A stretch of DNA of 64,000 nt from positions 4,980 to 68,979 of the forward strand of contig CAKVDZ010000010.1 in the NCBI GenBank assembly GCA_934728585.1. The letters run 5' to 3'. The position numbers and the translations under genes are program-made. The stretch comes from an uncultured Candidatus Melainabacteria bacterium (GTDB lineage Bacteria > Cyanobacteriota > Vampirovibrionia > Gastranaerophilales > Gastranaerophilaceae). Under the pieces are notes generated by a model that was not told where the DNA came from, ran no database searches, and saw only the letters and a list, made by a program, of their open reading frames with translations. Shown here piece after piece: positions 40,567 to 48,506 of this stretch (position 1 is the stretch's first letter; every line of letters starts with the position of its first letter).

Positions 40567-41803
40567 TTTTCAAAAGGCTCCTTAATTCTTCGCGTTTTGC
40601 AGAAATTTGTTCTGAGTTGTTTAAATTTTTAACTGAAACTGTGCCGTTGTTGATTTCGTCTTCACCTAAAATTAGTGCGTAATTTGCAAGTTTTGACGCT
40701 TTTTCAAGTTGTTTTGTGAATTTTTTGTTTGTCATATCAAAATCAACTTTGACGCCTGATTTTCTCAATTCATCAACAAGTTTTATCGTTTCTTCAACAT
40801 TTGTTGAAACAACGTAGGCATCAAGTTTTTGCGGTTCTTTTGCAGGAATAAGTGAAATTAATCTTTCCATACCCATAGCAAAACCAACAGCTGGAGTATC
40901 TTCTCCGCCAAGATTTCTAACTAAACTGTCATAGCGACCGCCACCACAAACGGCGTTTTGTGAGCCTAAGTTGTTTGATTTGATTTCAAAAACAGTTCTA
41001 TTGTAATAGTCCAAACCTCTTACTAATAGCTTATTTACAGAGTATTTGATGCCTAAAACATCTAAATATTTTTTTACTGCTTCAAAATGTTCGTGACATT
41101 CTGGGCAAACAAAATCAGATGTGATAACCTCTTTAACTTCAGGTCTTTCGTAAATTGCTTTGCATTCTTCGACCTTGCAATCTAACAAACGTAACGGATT
41201 TTTTTCATAACGTTTTTGACAATCTGGGCAAAGATCTTGCAAATATGGTTTTAAAACAGCTTTTAACTTAGTTTTGTATTCTTCACGACAAGTAGGGCAA
41301 CCAAGAGAGTTGATTTCCACGTCTAAATCGTTTAAGCCGATTTCGTTTAAGTAATTAACAGCCAAAGAAATAGCTTCTGCGTCAGCTGTCGGTTGTGCAA
41401 TTCCGAACATCTCCATGCCAACTTGGTGAAATTGTCTTTGACGTCCAGCTTGAGGACGTTCGTATCTGAACATTGGTCCTTTGTACCATAATTTTACTGG
41501 TGCAGAAAGTCTGTGCATGCCGTTTTCTATATAAGAACGAACAACGCCAGCAGTATTTTCTGGACGAAGTGTCAAAGAGCGCTCTGATTTTTCGAACGTA
41601 TACATTTCTTTGTTTACGATATCAGTTGTATCACCAACACCACGTGCAAAAAGCTCTGTTGCTTCAAATATAGGTGTTCTGATTTCTTTATATCCTGCAT
41701 TTGAAAAAACTTTGTTTGCGGCATCTTCTATAAAATGCCAATTATCTATTTCTGTAGGGAGAATATCTTTTGTTCCCTTTTGTACTGTAATTATCTTAGC
41801 CAT
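40559..41803 (-). CDS. hisS: Histidyl-tRNA synthetase
   Basis: A class II synthetase of 414 residues, starting from the ATG at 41803 (MAKIITVQKGTKDILP); a TTG six codons upstream is less likely. Motifs: KGTKDILPTE at the N-terminus, LRPENTAGVVRS (motif 2 region), YERPQAGRQRQFHQVGME, LVRGLDYYNRTVFE (histidine-specific), GGGRYDSLV and AVGFAMGMERL. The C-terminal anticodon-binding domain follows (DAYVVSTN). There is a cysteine-rich insertion (CPTCREEY, CPDCQKRY) that may bind zinc. No Shine-Dalgarno is obvious. Confidence 0.95.
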   Translation of the reverse strand: MAKIITVQKGTKDILPTEIDNWHFIEDAANKVFSNAGYKEIRTPIFEATELFARGVGDTTDIVNKEMYTFEKSERSLTLRPENTAGVVRSYIENGMHRLSAPVKLWYKGPMFRYERPQAGRQRQFHQVGMEMFGIAQPTADAEAISLAVNYLNEIGLNDLDVEINSLGCPTCREEYKTKLKAVLKPYLQDLCPDCQKRYEKNPLRLLDCKVEECKAIYERPEVKEVITSDFVCPECHEHFEAVKKYLDVLGIKYSVNKLLVRGLDYYNRTVFEIKSNNLGSQNAVCGGGRYDSLVRNLGGEDTPAVGFAMGMERLISLIPAKEPQKLDAYVVSTNVEETIKLVDELRKSGVKVDFDMTNKKFTKQLEKASKLANYALILGEDEINNGTVSVKNLNNSEQISAKREELRSLLKNV

Positions 41804-41902
41804 AGCAAAATGGTAGTACAAAAACTTAAATATGGCAAGCGTTATGCTAAATTTGGCGCTAATATTTTGTTTGAGTTATCATGTAATTAAGAGGAATTGA
41901 AA

Positions 41903-43321
41903 ATGTACAATGTAAAATCACTTAAAGCTGAAGAATTTATTGATGATAGCGAAATTTTATCTACGATTGATTATGCTGAACAAAATAAAAACAACAAAGA
42001 ATTATTAGAAGAAATTTTAAAAAAAGCAGAAGAAAGAAAAGGTTTATCTCATCGTGACGCAAGCGTTTTGTTGGCCTGTGAAGATGATGAAATTAATCAA
42101 AAAATATATAAATTAGCTGAACAAATAAAAAAAGATTTTTACGGCAATAGAATTGTTTTATTCGCACCACTTTATCTTTCAAATTATTGCGTAAATGGCT
42201 GTGTTTATTGTCCATATCACGCAAAAAACAAGGATATTCCACGTAAAAAGATGACTCAAGAAGAAATTGAAAGAGAAGTTATTGCGCTTCAAGATATGGG
42301 TCACAAAAGATTAGCGATTGAAACTGGCGAAGACCCAATAAATAACCCGATTGAGTATATTTTAGAAAGCCTAAAAACAATTTACAGTGTAAAACATAAA
42401 AATGGTGCAATTCGTCGTGCAAACGTTAATATTGCAGCTACAACTGTTGAAAATTATCGTAAATTAAAAGAGGCTGGTATTGGCACATATATTTTGTTTC
42501 AAGAAACATACAACAAGGAACGTTATGAACGCTTGCACCCAACAGGTCCAAAACATAATTATGCTTACCATACAGAGGCTATGGATAGAGCTATGGAGGG
42601 CGGAATTGACGATGTCGGTTTAGGCGTTTTATTCGGACTTTCAACTTACAAATATGAATTTGCTGGACTTTTAATGCATGCTGAACACTTGGAAGCTGTT
42701 CATGGAGTAGGTCCACATACAATCAGTGTTCCAAGAATCAGAAAAGCGAACGATATTGACCCAAGTGCCTTTAAAAATGGTATTAATGACGACACTTTTT
42801 GCAAAATTGTGGCCTGCATTAGAATTGCTGTTCCGTATACAGGCATGATTGTTTCTACAAGAGAATCTAAAGAAGTTCGCGCAAGAGTTTTACATTTAGG
42901 AATTTCTCAAATTTCTGGTGGTTCAAAAACTTCTGTTGGCGGTTATGATGAAAATGATTATACAGAAGAAGATTCATCACAATTTGATGTTACAGACACA
43001 AGAAGTTTAGATGAAGTTATGAAATGGCTTATGGAAATAGGCTATCTTCCAAGTTTTTGCACCGCTTGCTATCGTGAGGGTCGTACAGGCGAAAGATTTA
43101 TGGACGTTTGTAAATCAAAACAAATTCAAAATTTCTGCCACCCAAATGCAATTATGACGCTTAAAGAGTATTTAGAAGATTATGCAAGTCCAGAAACAAA
43201 AGCTGTGGGCGATAAACTTATCGAAAAAGAATTAGAAACTCTTGAAAGCGAAAACGTAAAAAAACTTACAAAAGAAAACGTTGAAAAAATTGCTCATGGC
43301 GAACGTGATTTTAGGTTTTAA
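41903..43321 (+). CDS. hydG: [FeFe]-hydrogenase maturase HydG (radical SAM tyrosine lyase)
   Basis: HydG cleaves tyrosine to make CO and cyanide for the hydrogenase H-cluster. The ATG at 41903 has AGAGGA seven bases upstream; this gives 472 residues. The radical SAM cluster motif is CVNGCVYC (around 94-101). IETGEDPINNP and QETYNKERYERLHP, shared with ThiH, follow. The C-terminal CTACYREGRTGERFMDVC holds the second cluster site that separates HydG from ThiH. It stands alone here; hydE, hydF and the hydrogenase must be elsewhere. It indicates anaerobic H2 metabolism. Confidence 0.93.
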   Translation: MYNVKSLKAEEFIDDSEILSTIDYAEQNKNNKELLEEILKKAEERKGLSHRDASVLLACEDDEINQKIYKLAEQIKKDFYGNRIVLFAPLYLSNYCVNGCVYCPYHAKNKDIPRKKMTQEEIEREVIALQDMGHKRLAIETGEDPINNPIEYILESLKTIYSVKHKNGAIRRANVNIAATTVENYRKLKEAGIGTYILFQETYNKERYERLHPTGPKHNYAYHTEAMDRAMEGGIDDVGLGVLFGLSTYKYEFAGLLMHAEHLEAVHGVGPHTISVPRIRKANDIDPSAFKNGINDDTFCKIVACIRIAVPYTGMIVSTRESKEVRARVLHLGISQISGGSKTSVGGYDENDYTEEDSSQFDVTDTRSLDEVMKWLMEIGYLPSFCTACYREGRTGERFMDVCKSKQIQNFCHPNAIMTLKEYLEDYASPETKAVGDKLIEKELETLESENVKKLTKENVEKIAHGERDFRF

Positions 43322-43362
43322 AACTCATGCACTTGAAAAGAGTAGTTAAATATGTTAAAATT

Positions 43363-43416
43363 AAAAAGTAACAGGCGGTTTAATTAACGGGAATTAATTA
43401 AACTTTTACACCCTGT
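43363..43416 (-). terminator. Minus-strand terminator after the 32-codon micro-gene
   Basis: A two-part hairpin: inner perfect 10-bp stem GTTTAATTAA/TTAATTAAAC (43378-43387 with 43394-43403) inside an outer ACAGG/CCTGT stem (43371-43375 with 43412-43416). On the minus strand it is followed by TACTTTTTAATTTT. It starts three bases after the micro-gene stop. Confidence 0.65.
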
Positions 43417-43418
43417 AT

Positions 43419-43517
43419 TTATTGAGTAACTAGCACTATAATTATCGTTATTAGTGCTAGTTTTTGATATTTTGTATTTGATAATATCAAAAGTATTAGC
43501 AATAATACATTAATCAT
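43419..43517 (-). CDS. Hydrophobic micro-protein, 32 residues, type I toxin-like
   Basis: The frame MINVLLLILLILSNTKYQKL and then ALITIIIVLVTQ consists of two hydrophobic stretches around a short polar link. AAAGGAGGTG, nearly a full anti-16S match, lies six bases before the ATG, one of the best ribosome binding sites in the window. A terminator follows at once. The size, hydrophobicity and strong ribosome binding site are those of type I toxin or holin-like peptides. A plus-strand terminator hairpin lies inside the frame, so transcripts from hydG or an antisense RNA could end there and cover the 3' half. Expression and toxicity are unproved. Confidence 0.6.
   Translation of the reverse strand: MINVLLLILLILSNTKYQKLALITIIIVLVTQ
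43429..43466 (+). terminator. Plus-strand terminator inside the micro-gene, probably for hydG
   Basis: The 10-bp stem ACTAGCACTA/TAGTGCTAGT (43429-43438 with 43452-43461, 13-base loop) is followed by a run of five T. It lies 108 bases past the hydG stop and is antisense to the hydrophobic micro-gene. Confidence 0.75.
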
Positions 43518-43654
43518 AGGCTTCACCTCCTTTCGTCAGCAAATCCGATTTGAAGTCGCTCTGAGAAAGTATATGAACAAGGTGTGCCTGCTACAAATTT
43601 ATTGTAATATTTTAATGAAAAAATAAATTCTCAAAAGGGAGTATTTGTATAAAA

Positions 43655-44717
43655 TTATTGTTTTAAATAACTTTCTATAAATCCATCAAGGTCGCCATTC
43701 ATAACAGCTTCTACGTTTCCAACTTCATAACCTGTGCGGTGGTCTTTAACCATTTTGTATGGATGGAATACGTATGAGCGAATTTGCGAACCAAAATTTA
43801 TATCGAAATTTTGTCCTTTGAGTTCTGCAAGTTTTTTTTCATGTTCTGCTTGTCGAATTGAAAGCAATTTTGCGGCAAGCATTTGCATAGCAATAGTTCT
43901 ATTTTGCAATTGAGAACGTTCTTGTTGGCATTTTATTATAATTCCTGTTGGCTTGTGTAAAATTCTAACAGCGGTTTCAACCTTGTTTACGTTTTGACCG
44001 CCAGCACCGCCTGAACGCATTGTATCTAGTTCAATATCTTCTGGTGGAATGACAATTTCTTTTTCATAGTCTTCAATAATTGGAGATACTTCACAACTTG
44101 CAAAACTTGTTTGCCGTTTGCCGTTTGCATTAAATGGGGAAATTCTAACAAGTCGATGTACTCCTCGTTCGGCTTTTGCATAACCAAAAGCATATTTGCC
44201 TGTAATTCTTATTGTCGCTGATTTTATACCTGCTTCATCACCCTCTGATTTATCAAGCAAAGTGACTTTCCAACCTTTATTTTCTGCCCAGCGAGTGTAC
44301 ATTCTAAGTAACATTTCAGCCCAATCTTGTGCGTCGGTTCCGCCAGCACCAGCGTTAACTGTAAGCATAGCGTCAGCTGAATCATATTCGCCAGAAAGCA
44401 TTAATTGTATATCAAATTTATCAAGTTCATGTTCTAAATTTTCTAAATTTGAATTGGCCTCGTTTATTAGGTCTTCATCTTGCATTTCATAGGCAATTTC
44501 GGCATCAGAAATAATTTCTTCCCAATGCTCAATGCGAGAAATATTTTCTTTAATTTCCCTAGTTTTTTGTCCTAATTCGCTTGCAAGTTTTTGGTCAGCC
44601 CAAACTTCTGGAGATTGCAATTTTGCTTCTAATTCAGAAAGTTCTCGTTTAGAATTTTCTATGTCAAAGGCACTCCTTATTTTTGGCTATTCTGCTTTTT
44701 AAATCTTTGATATCCAT
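43655..44717 (-). CDS. prfB: Peptide chain release factor 2 with programmed +1 frameshift
   Basis: RF2 reads UAA and UGA stops. The gene starts at the ATG at 44717 ([17 protein letters not shown]). It meets an in-frame TGA at codon 18 and continues in the +1 frame as [16 protein letters not shown], giving about 353 residues. Landmarks are [16 protein letters not shown], the RF2 region [13 protein letters not shown], and the catalytic GGQ in [17 protein letters not shown]. The tripeptide expected for UGA/UAA recognition (SPF) appears in RISPFNANG. It lies two bases after metG. A reading that begins only after the TGA would miss the N-terminal 30 or so residues. Confidence 0.96.
44664..44678 (-). 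promoter_or_regulatory. prfB autoregulatory frameshift site
   Basis: On the minus strand AAGGAG-TGC-CTT-TGA-C is present. An internal Shine-Dalgarno lies three bases before the slippery CTT and the UGA stop is followed by C. This is the same geometry as in the known prfB sites, where low RF2 promotes the +1 shift. Confidence 0.95.
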
Positions 44718-44719
44718 AA

Positions 44720-46285
44720 TTATTTCTTCTTAGTTGATTTGTCTGCAAGTTCAGAATCCATACGCAAAAATACTGGATGAATATCTTCTTTTGCAATTAA
44801 TTTACCAACTTTGATGTTATCAACAGTTAAGTCATCATATTTTATTGACAAATTGAATGACAATTGTTTTGCCATGTCTTGTGCAATATTAGGGCAGAAA
44901 GGTTCGATTAATGATGCAATTACACACATTATATCAAGTACAGTTGTCAAAACTTGACCACATTCTGTCATTTTTTCTTCTTTTGCCAATGTCCAAGGTG
45001 CATTGTCTGTAACATATTTGTTTGTTACATCAACAAGAGAAATAATTGCGTTTCCAGCTTCTGCAACTTCGTATTTGTCAAAATGAGCTTTTACAATATC
45101 AATAGTATTTTTAGCTGTATTTAATATGCTTGCGTCTGTTTTGAATTCAGGTTTAACTTCACCATCAAAGTATTTAACTAACATAGATAGAGTTCTATTT
45201 AGCAAGTTACCCATTGAATTTGCAAGGTGTGCATTAACTTTTTCTTTAAAGTCATCATCTGAATAGTTGCCATCTTTACCACAAGGTGCAGAAGTTGCCA
45301 TGTAGTAACGAAGTGCATCTGGCGTTTCAAGCTCAAAGTTTTTCAAGATATCTTGCGGTGCAATTACGTTGCCTAAAGATTTAGACATTTTTGTTTCGTC
45401 AATTGTAATCCAACCGTGTGCTAAAAGTTGTTTTGGTAGAGGTAAATCAAGTGACATTAAAATTCCTAACCAATAAATACTGTGGAATTTAAGGATATCT
45501 TTACCAATTACTTGAACATTTGCTGGCCAATATTTGTTGAATTTTTCTTCACTTTCGCCGTCTGGATTGTAGCCTAAAGCTGTAATATAGTTTGAAAGTG
45601 CGTCAATCCAAACATAAATAACTTGTTCAGGGTCATCAAGAACAGGAATACCCCAAGTTACGTTTGAAATAGAACGAGATACTGAAATATCTTGTATATC
45701 TTGTAATTGGTTCAAAACTTCGTTTGCGCGGAAGCTTGGAACAATAAAATTAGGGTTTTCTTTGATATGTTTGATGATTGCATCTTTGTATTTTGAAAGT
45801 TTAAAGAAATAATTTTCTTCTGAAACTTCTTCAGGTTTTTTTAAGTGATCTGGACAAAGTCCATCTTCTGTCAAATCTTTTTCACTTAAGAAACATTCGC
45901 AACCACTGCAATATAAACCTGTGTAAGAATGTTTGTAAATATCGCCTTTTTCAACAAGTTTTTTGAAGATTTTTTGAACAATTTTCTCGTGTTGCTCATC
46001 AGTTGTTCTAATAAATTGGTTGTAATCTACACCTAAAGCTTTCCAACAATCTTGGAATTTTTGAGCGTTAGCATCACAAAGTTCTTTTGGTGTTATACCT
46101 TGGCTTGCAGATGTTTTTTGAATTTTAATACCGTGTTCATCTGTGCCAGATAAGAAATATACATCATCGCATCTTTTTTTGAAGTGTCTTGCGATAATGT
46201 CAGTTAATATTTTTTCGTAGGCGTGACCAATATGAGGTGCGCCATTTACGTAGTCAATTGCTGTTGTTAAATAAAATTTTTCCAA
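44720..46285 (-). CDS. metG: Methionyl-tRNA synthetase
   Basis: The TTG start at 46285 has AAGGAG seven bases upstream. The 521-residue class I synthetase has YVNGAPHIGHAYEKILTD (HIGH), the zinc-finger region YCSGCECFLSEKDL, the catalytic KMSKSLGN and a helical anticodon-binding C-terminal domain. The N-terminal start VNGAPHIGHAY is of the MetG2 type seen in Thermus and cyanobacteria-like enzymes. There is no C-terminal tRNA-binding dimer domain. It is followed after two bases by prfB, so both translation genes form an operon. Confidence 0.95.
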   Translation of the reverse strand: MEKFYLTTAIDYVNGAPHIGHAYEKILTDIIARHFKKRCDDVYFLSGTDEHGIKIQKTSASQGITPKELCDANAQKFQDCWKALGVDYNQFIRTTDEQHEKIVQKIFKKLVEKGDIYKHSYTGLYCSGCECFLSEKDLTEDGLCPDHLKKPEEVSEENYFFKLSKYKDAIIKHIKENPNFIVPSFRANEVLNQLQDIQDISVSRSISNVTWGIPVLDDPEQVIYVWIDALSNYITALGYNPDGESEEKFNKYWPANVQVIGKDILKFHSIYWLGILMSLDLPLPKQLLAHGWITIDETKMSKSLGNVIAPQDILKNFELETPDALRYYMATSAPCGKDGNYSDDDFKEKVNAHLANSMGNLLNRTLSMLVKYFDGEVKPEFKTDASILNTAKNTIDIVKAHFDKYEVAEAGNAIISLVDVTNKYVTDNAPWTLAKEEKMTECGQVLTTVLDIMCVIASLIEPFCPNIAQDMAKQLSFNLSIKYDDLTVDNIKVGKLIAKEDIHPVFLRMDSELADKSTKKK

Positions 46286-46314
46286 AGTAAATCTCCTTAA
46301 TGCTTGTTACGTCA

Positions 46315-46344
46315 ATTATACATTAAAAATATAACTTATAACAA
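46315..46344 (-). promoter_or_regulatory. Promoter of metG-prfB
   Basis: On the minus strand TTGTTA and TATAAT are separated by 18 bases, and the -10 box carries the extended TG just upstream. The predicted leader is about 25 bases. Confidence 0.7.
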
Positions 46345-46461
46345 GTATTTTAAAAAGAGCAGAAATTTGGATAGATTATAATATATAAGTTATAAAAACG
46401 CTTGAAAAATATAATAAATATGTTATTATTCAAAGCTTCTTACGTTTGTTGGTTAATGTTA

Positions 46462-47307
46462 TTAAACCATATCATCTAAGAAAGTTGGAAGTGCAAATCT
46501 TGCCATGTGGTAGTTTTTGTTATAGATTTTGCATTGTTTTGTAATTTCTTCGCAACGTTCTTCGTCAATGTAAGACAAAGGTTCAACATCTTTTGAGCAG
46601 AATGCCCAAGCCCAATATCCTCCAGGGTATGTTGGAATTGGTGAGGTATAAGAACTTACGATTGGAAATACTTTTTTCAACAATGCATACATGTGTTTGA
46701 TTTCTTCTTCGTTGGCAACAGGGCTTTCTGATTGCGTAACCATTATGCCTCCCTCTTTTAAGGAGTCTTTTACGTTTGTGTAAAATTCTTCTGTAAACAA
46801 GCCAACTCCAGGTCCCATTGGGTCAGTTGTATCTATTAAGATAATATCAAACATATTCTTTTTATCTTTTATATATTTGAAAGCGTCTTCTATTCTGATT
46901 TCAACTTTTGGGTCATCAAGTTTGCAAGAAATTGTCGGTAAGTATTTTTTAGATACTTCAACAACCATATCGTCAATTTCACAAAGAACAACTTTTTCAA
47001 CAGTTTTATGTTTTAAAATTTCTCTAACTGTACCACCGTCACCACCGCCAATTACAAGAACTGTTTTTGGGCAAGGGTGGTTCATCATTGGAATATGAGT
47101 AATCATTTCATGATAGAAATATTCATCGCCCTCTGTTGCTGTCATTAAATCATCAAGAGTAAGAATTCTGCCGAGTTTTGAATCAGAATCTAGGATTTCA
47201 ATTTTTTGATATTTTGATTGCTCAGAAAATAAAACTTCTTTAATTTTAATAGCAATACCGTATCCTGATGGCGTAATTTCTTTATAATATAGTTGTTCGT
47301 CAGTCAT
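46462..47307 (-). CDS. speE: Spermidine synthase-like polyamine aminopropyltransferase (canonical copy)
   Basis: SpeE transfers the aminopropyl group from decarboxylated S-adenosylmethionine to putrescine. The protein has 281 residues from the ATG at 47307; a TTG one codon upstream is better placed behind AGGAG and could also be used. Motifs: an N-terminal strand domain with SKYQKIEILDSD, DEYFYHEMITHIP, VIGGGDGGTVREILKH, EIDDMVVEVSKKYLP and ILIDTTDPMGPG, which keeps the catalytic aspartates. The WAFCSK and YYNK-like end are typical. It lies 14 bases after a diverged paralog in the same operon as proS and hinT. Confidence 0.9.
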   Translation of the reverse strand: MTDEQLYYKEITPSGYGIAIKIKEVLFSEQSKYQKIEILDSDSKLGRILTLDDLMTATEGDEYFYHEMITHIPMMNHPCPKTVLVIGGGDGGTVREILKHKTVEKVVLCEIDDMVVEVSKKYLPTISCKLDDPKVEIRIEDAFKYIKDKKNMFDIILIDTTDPMGPGVGLFTEEFYTNVKDSLKEGGIMVTQSESPVANEEEIKHMYALLKKVFPIVSSYTSPIPTYPGGYWAWAFCSKDVEPLSYIDEERCEEITKQCKIYNKNYHMARFALPTFLDDMV

Positions 47308-47324
47308 CAAAAATAGTTCTCCTA

Positions 47325-48170
47325 TTAAATTAAATCATCTAATAAAGTTTCTTGTTCAAGTCGCTTTTTAGCGTAATCCATATTAAATAATTTGCAAGAT
47401 TTAACGACTTCCTCGTATCTTTTTTCGTCAAAGTTTTTTAACGGCTTAACTGTTTCTGAACAGAATGCCCAAGCCCAACAACTTCCAGGGTATGTTGGAA
47501 CTGGTGAAGTATATGTTTTTACAATTTTAAAGTTTTTCAATAAGCTTTCGTATAAAATTTTACTTTTCTGAGCATTAGCAACAGGACTTTCTGACTGCAT
47601 TACAATAATGCCATTTTCGTTTAGAACTCTTTTTAAATTGTGATATACATCGCTTGTATATTCACCAACTCCAGGACCTAGTGGATCTGGTGAAGAAATT
47701 AAAATTACGTCAAATTTTTTGTCTGTGTTTTTGATGTAATCAAATGCGTTAGCAATTTCGACTGTAACTTTAGGGTCATTCAATCCACTTGCGATTTCTG
47801 GTAAATATTTTTTGCAAGTATTTACAACAACTTCGTCAATATCTACAACTACAACTTGTTCAACTGTATTGTGTTTCAAAACTTCTTTTGTAGATGCACC
47901 AGTTCCGCCTCCAATAATCAGAACACTTTTAGGGCAAGGGTGGCTTATCATAGGGATATGAGTAATCATTTCATTATAGTTATATGCGTCACCTTCGGTT
48001 ACAAACATTAAATCGTTTAGAGTAAGGATTTTGCCCAATGATGAATCAGAATCCAAAACTTCAATTTTTTGATATTTTGATTGAGTTGAAAACAAAACTT
48101 CTTTGATTTTGATAGCGATACCAAAACCAGATGGTGTTATTTCTCTATAATAATTTTGCTCATCTACCAT
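47325..48170 (-). CDS. Diverged spermidine synthase paralog
   Basis: The 281-residue protein aligns along its whole length with the next gene, so the pair arose by tandem duplication. Key positions have changed: VIGGGDGGT is IIGGGTGAS, YHEMITHIP is YNEMITHIP, and IDTTDPMGPG is ISSPDPLGPG. Thus the motif aspartate in the donor-binding loop, a substrate-pocket histidine and one of the two catalytic-loop aspartates are lost. It may bind a different amine or act as a regulatory partner. It lies six bases downstream of hinT. Confidence 0.85.
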   Translation of the reverse strand: MVDEQNYYREITPSGFGIAIKIKEVLFSTQSKYQKIEVLDSDSSLGKILTLNDLMFVTEGDAYNYNEMITHIPMISHPCPKSVLIIGGGTGASTKEVLKHNTVEQVVVVDIDEVVVNTCKKYLPEIASGLNDPKVTVEIANAFDYIKNTDKKFDVILISSPDPLGPGVGEYTSDVYHNLKRVLNENGIIVMQSESPVANAQKSKILYESLLKNFKIVKTYTSPVPTYPGSCWAWAFCSETVKPLKNFDEKRYEEVVKSCKLFNMDYAKKRLEQETLLDDLI

Positions 48171-48176
48171 AATAAA

Positions 48177-48506
48177 TTATCCTAATTTTTCAGTTAATTT
48201 TCCTGCTAAAATGTGAACATGCAAGTGAAAAACAGTTTGTCCTGCGCCTGCACCAGTGTTGATAATTGTTCTATAATCAGTTAGTCCAAGTTTTTTTGCT
48301 GTTGCTTTTACGCCTTTTAGTATTGCAGACATTAGTTTTTCGTCTTCCAATTCAGCTAATGATGCAACGTGAGTTTTGGGAATTACAAGAACGTGAGTTT
48401 CTGCTTGAGGATTAAGGTCGTTAATCGCAATAACACTATCATCTTCGTATAAAATGTTACTTGGAATTTCTTGTTTTACTATTTTACAAAAAATACAATC
48501 TTTCAT
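48177..48506 (-). CDS. HIT family purine nucleoside phosphoramidase (HinT)
   Basis: The 109-residue protein starts CIFCKIVKQEIPS, a typical HinT N-terminus, and contains HVLVIPKTHVASL and the histidine triad TVFHLHVHILAG (around 93-104). HinT proteins hydrolyse AMP-lysine and aminoacyl adenylates. It overlaps the proS stop by one base, and a role in clearing synthetase by-products would fit that neighbour, though this is inference. Confidence 0.93.
   Translation of the reverse strand: MKDCIFCKIVKQEIPSNILYEDDSVIAINDLNPQAETHVLVIPKTHVASLAELEDEKLMSAILKGVKATAKKLGLTDYRTIINTGAGAGQTVFHLHVHILAGKLTEKLG

Noticed and set aside
44621..44717. Sequencing error or pseudogene at the prfB 5' end
   Set aside because: The stop and frame change exactly match the programmed frameshift signal of RF2 genes.
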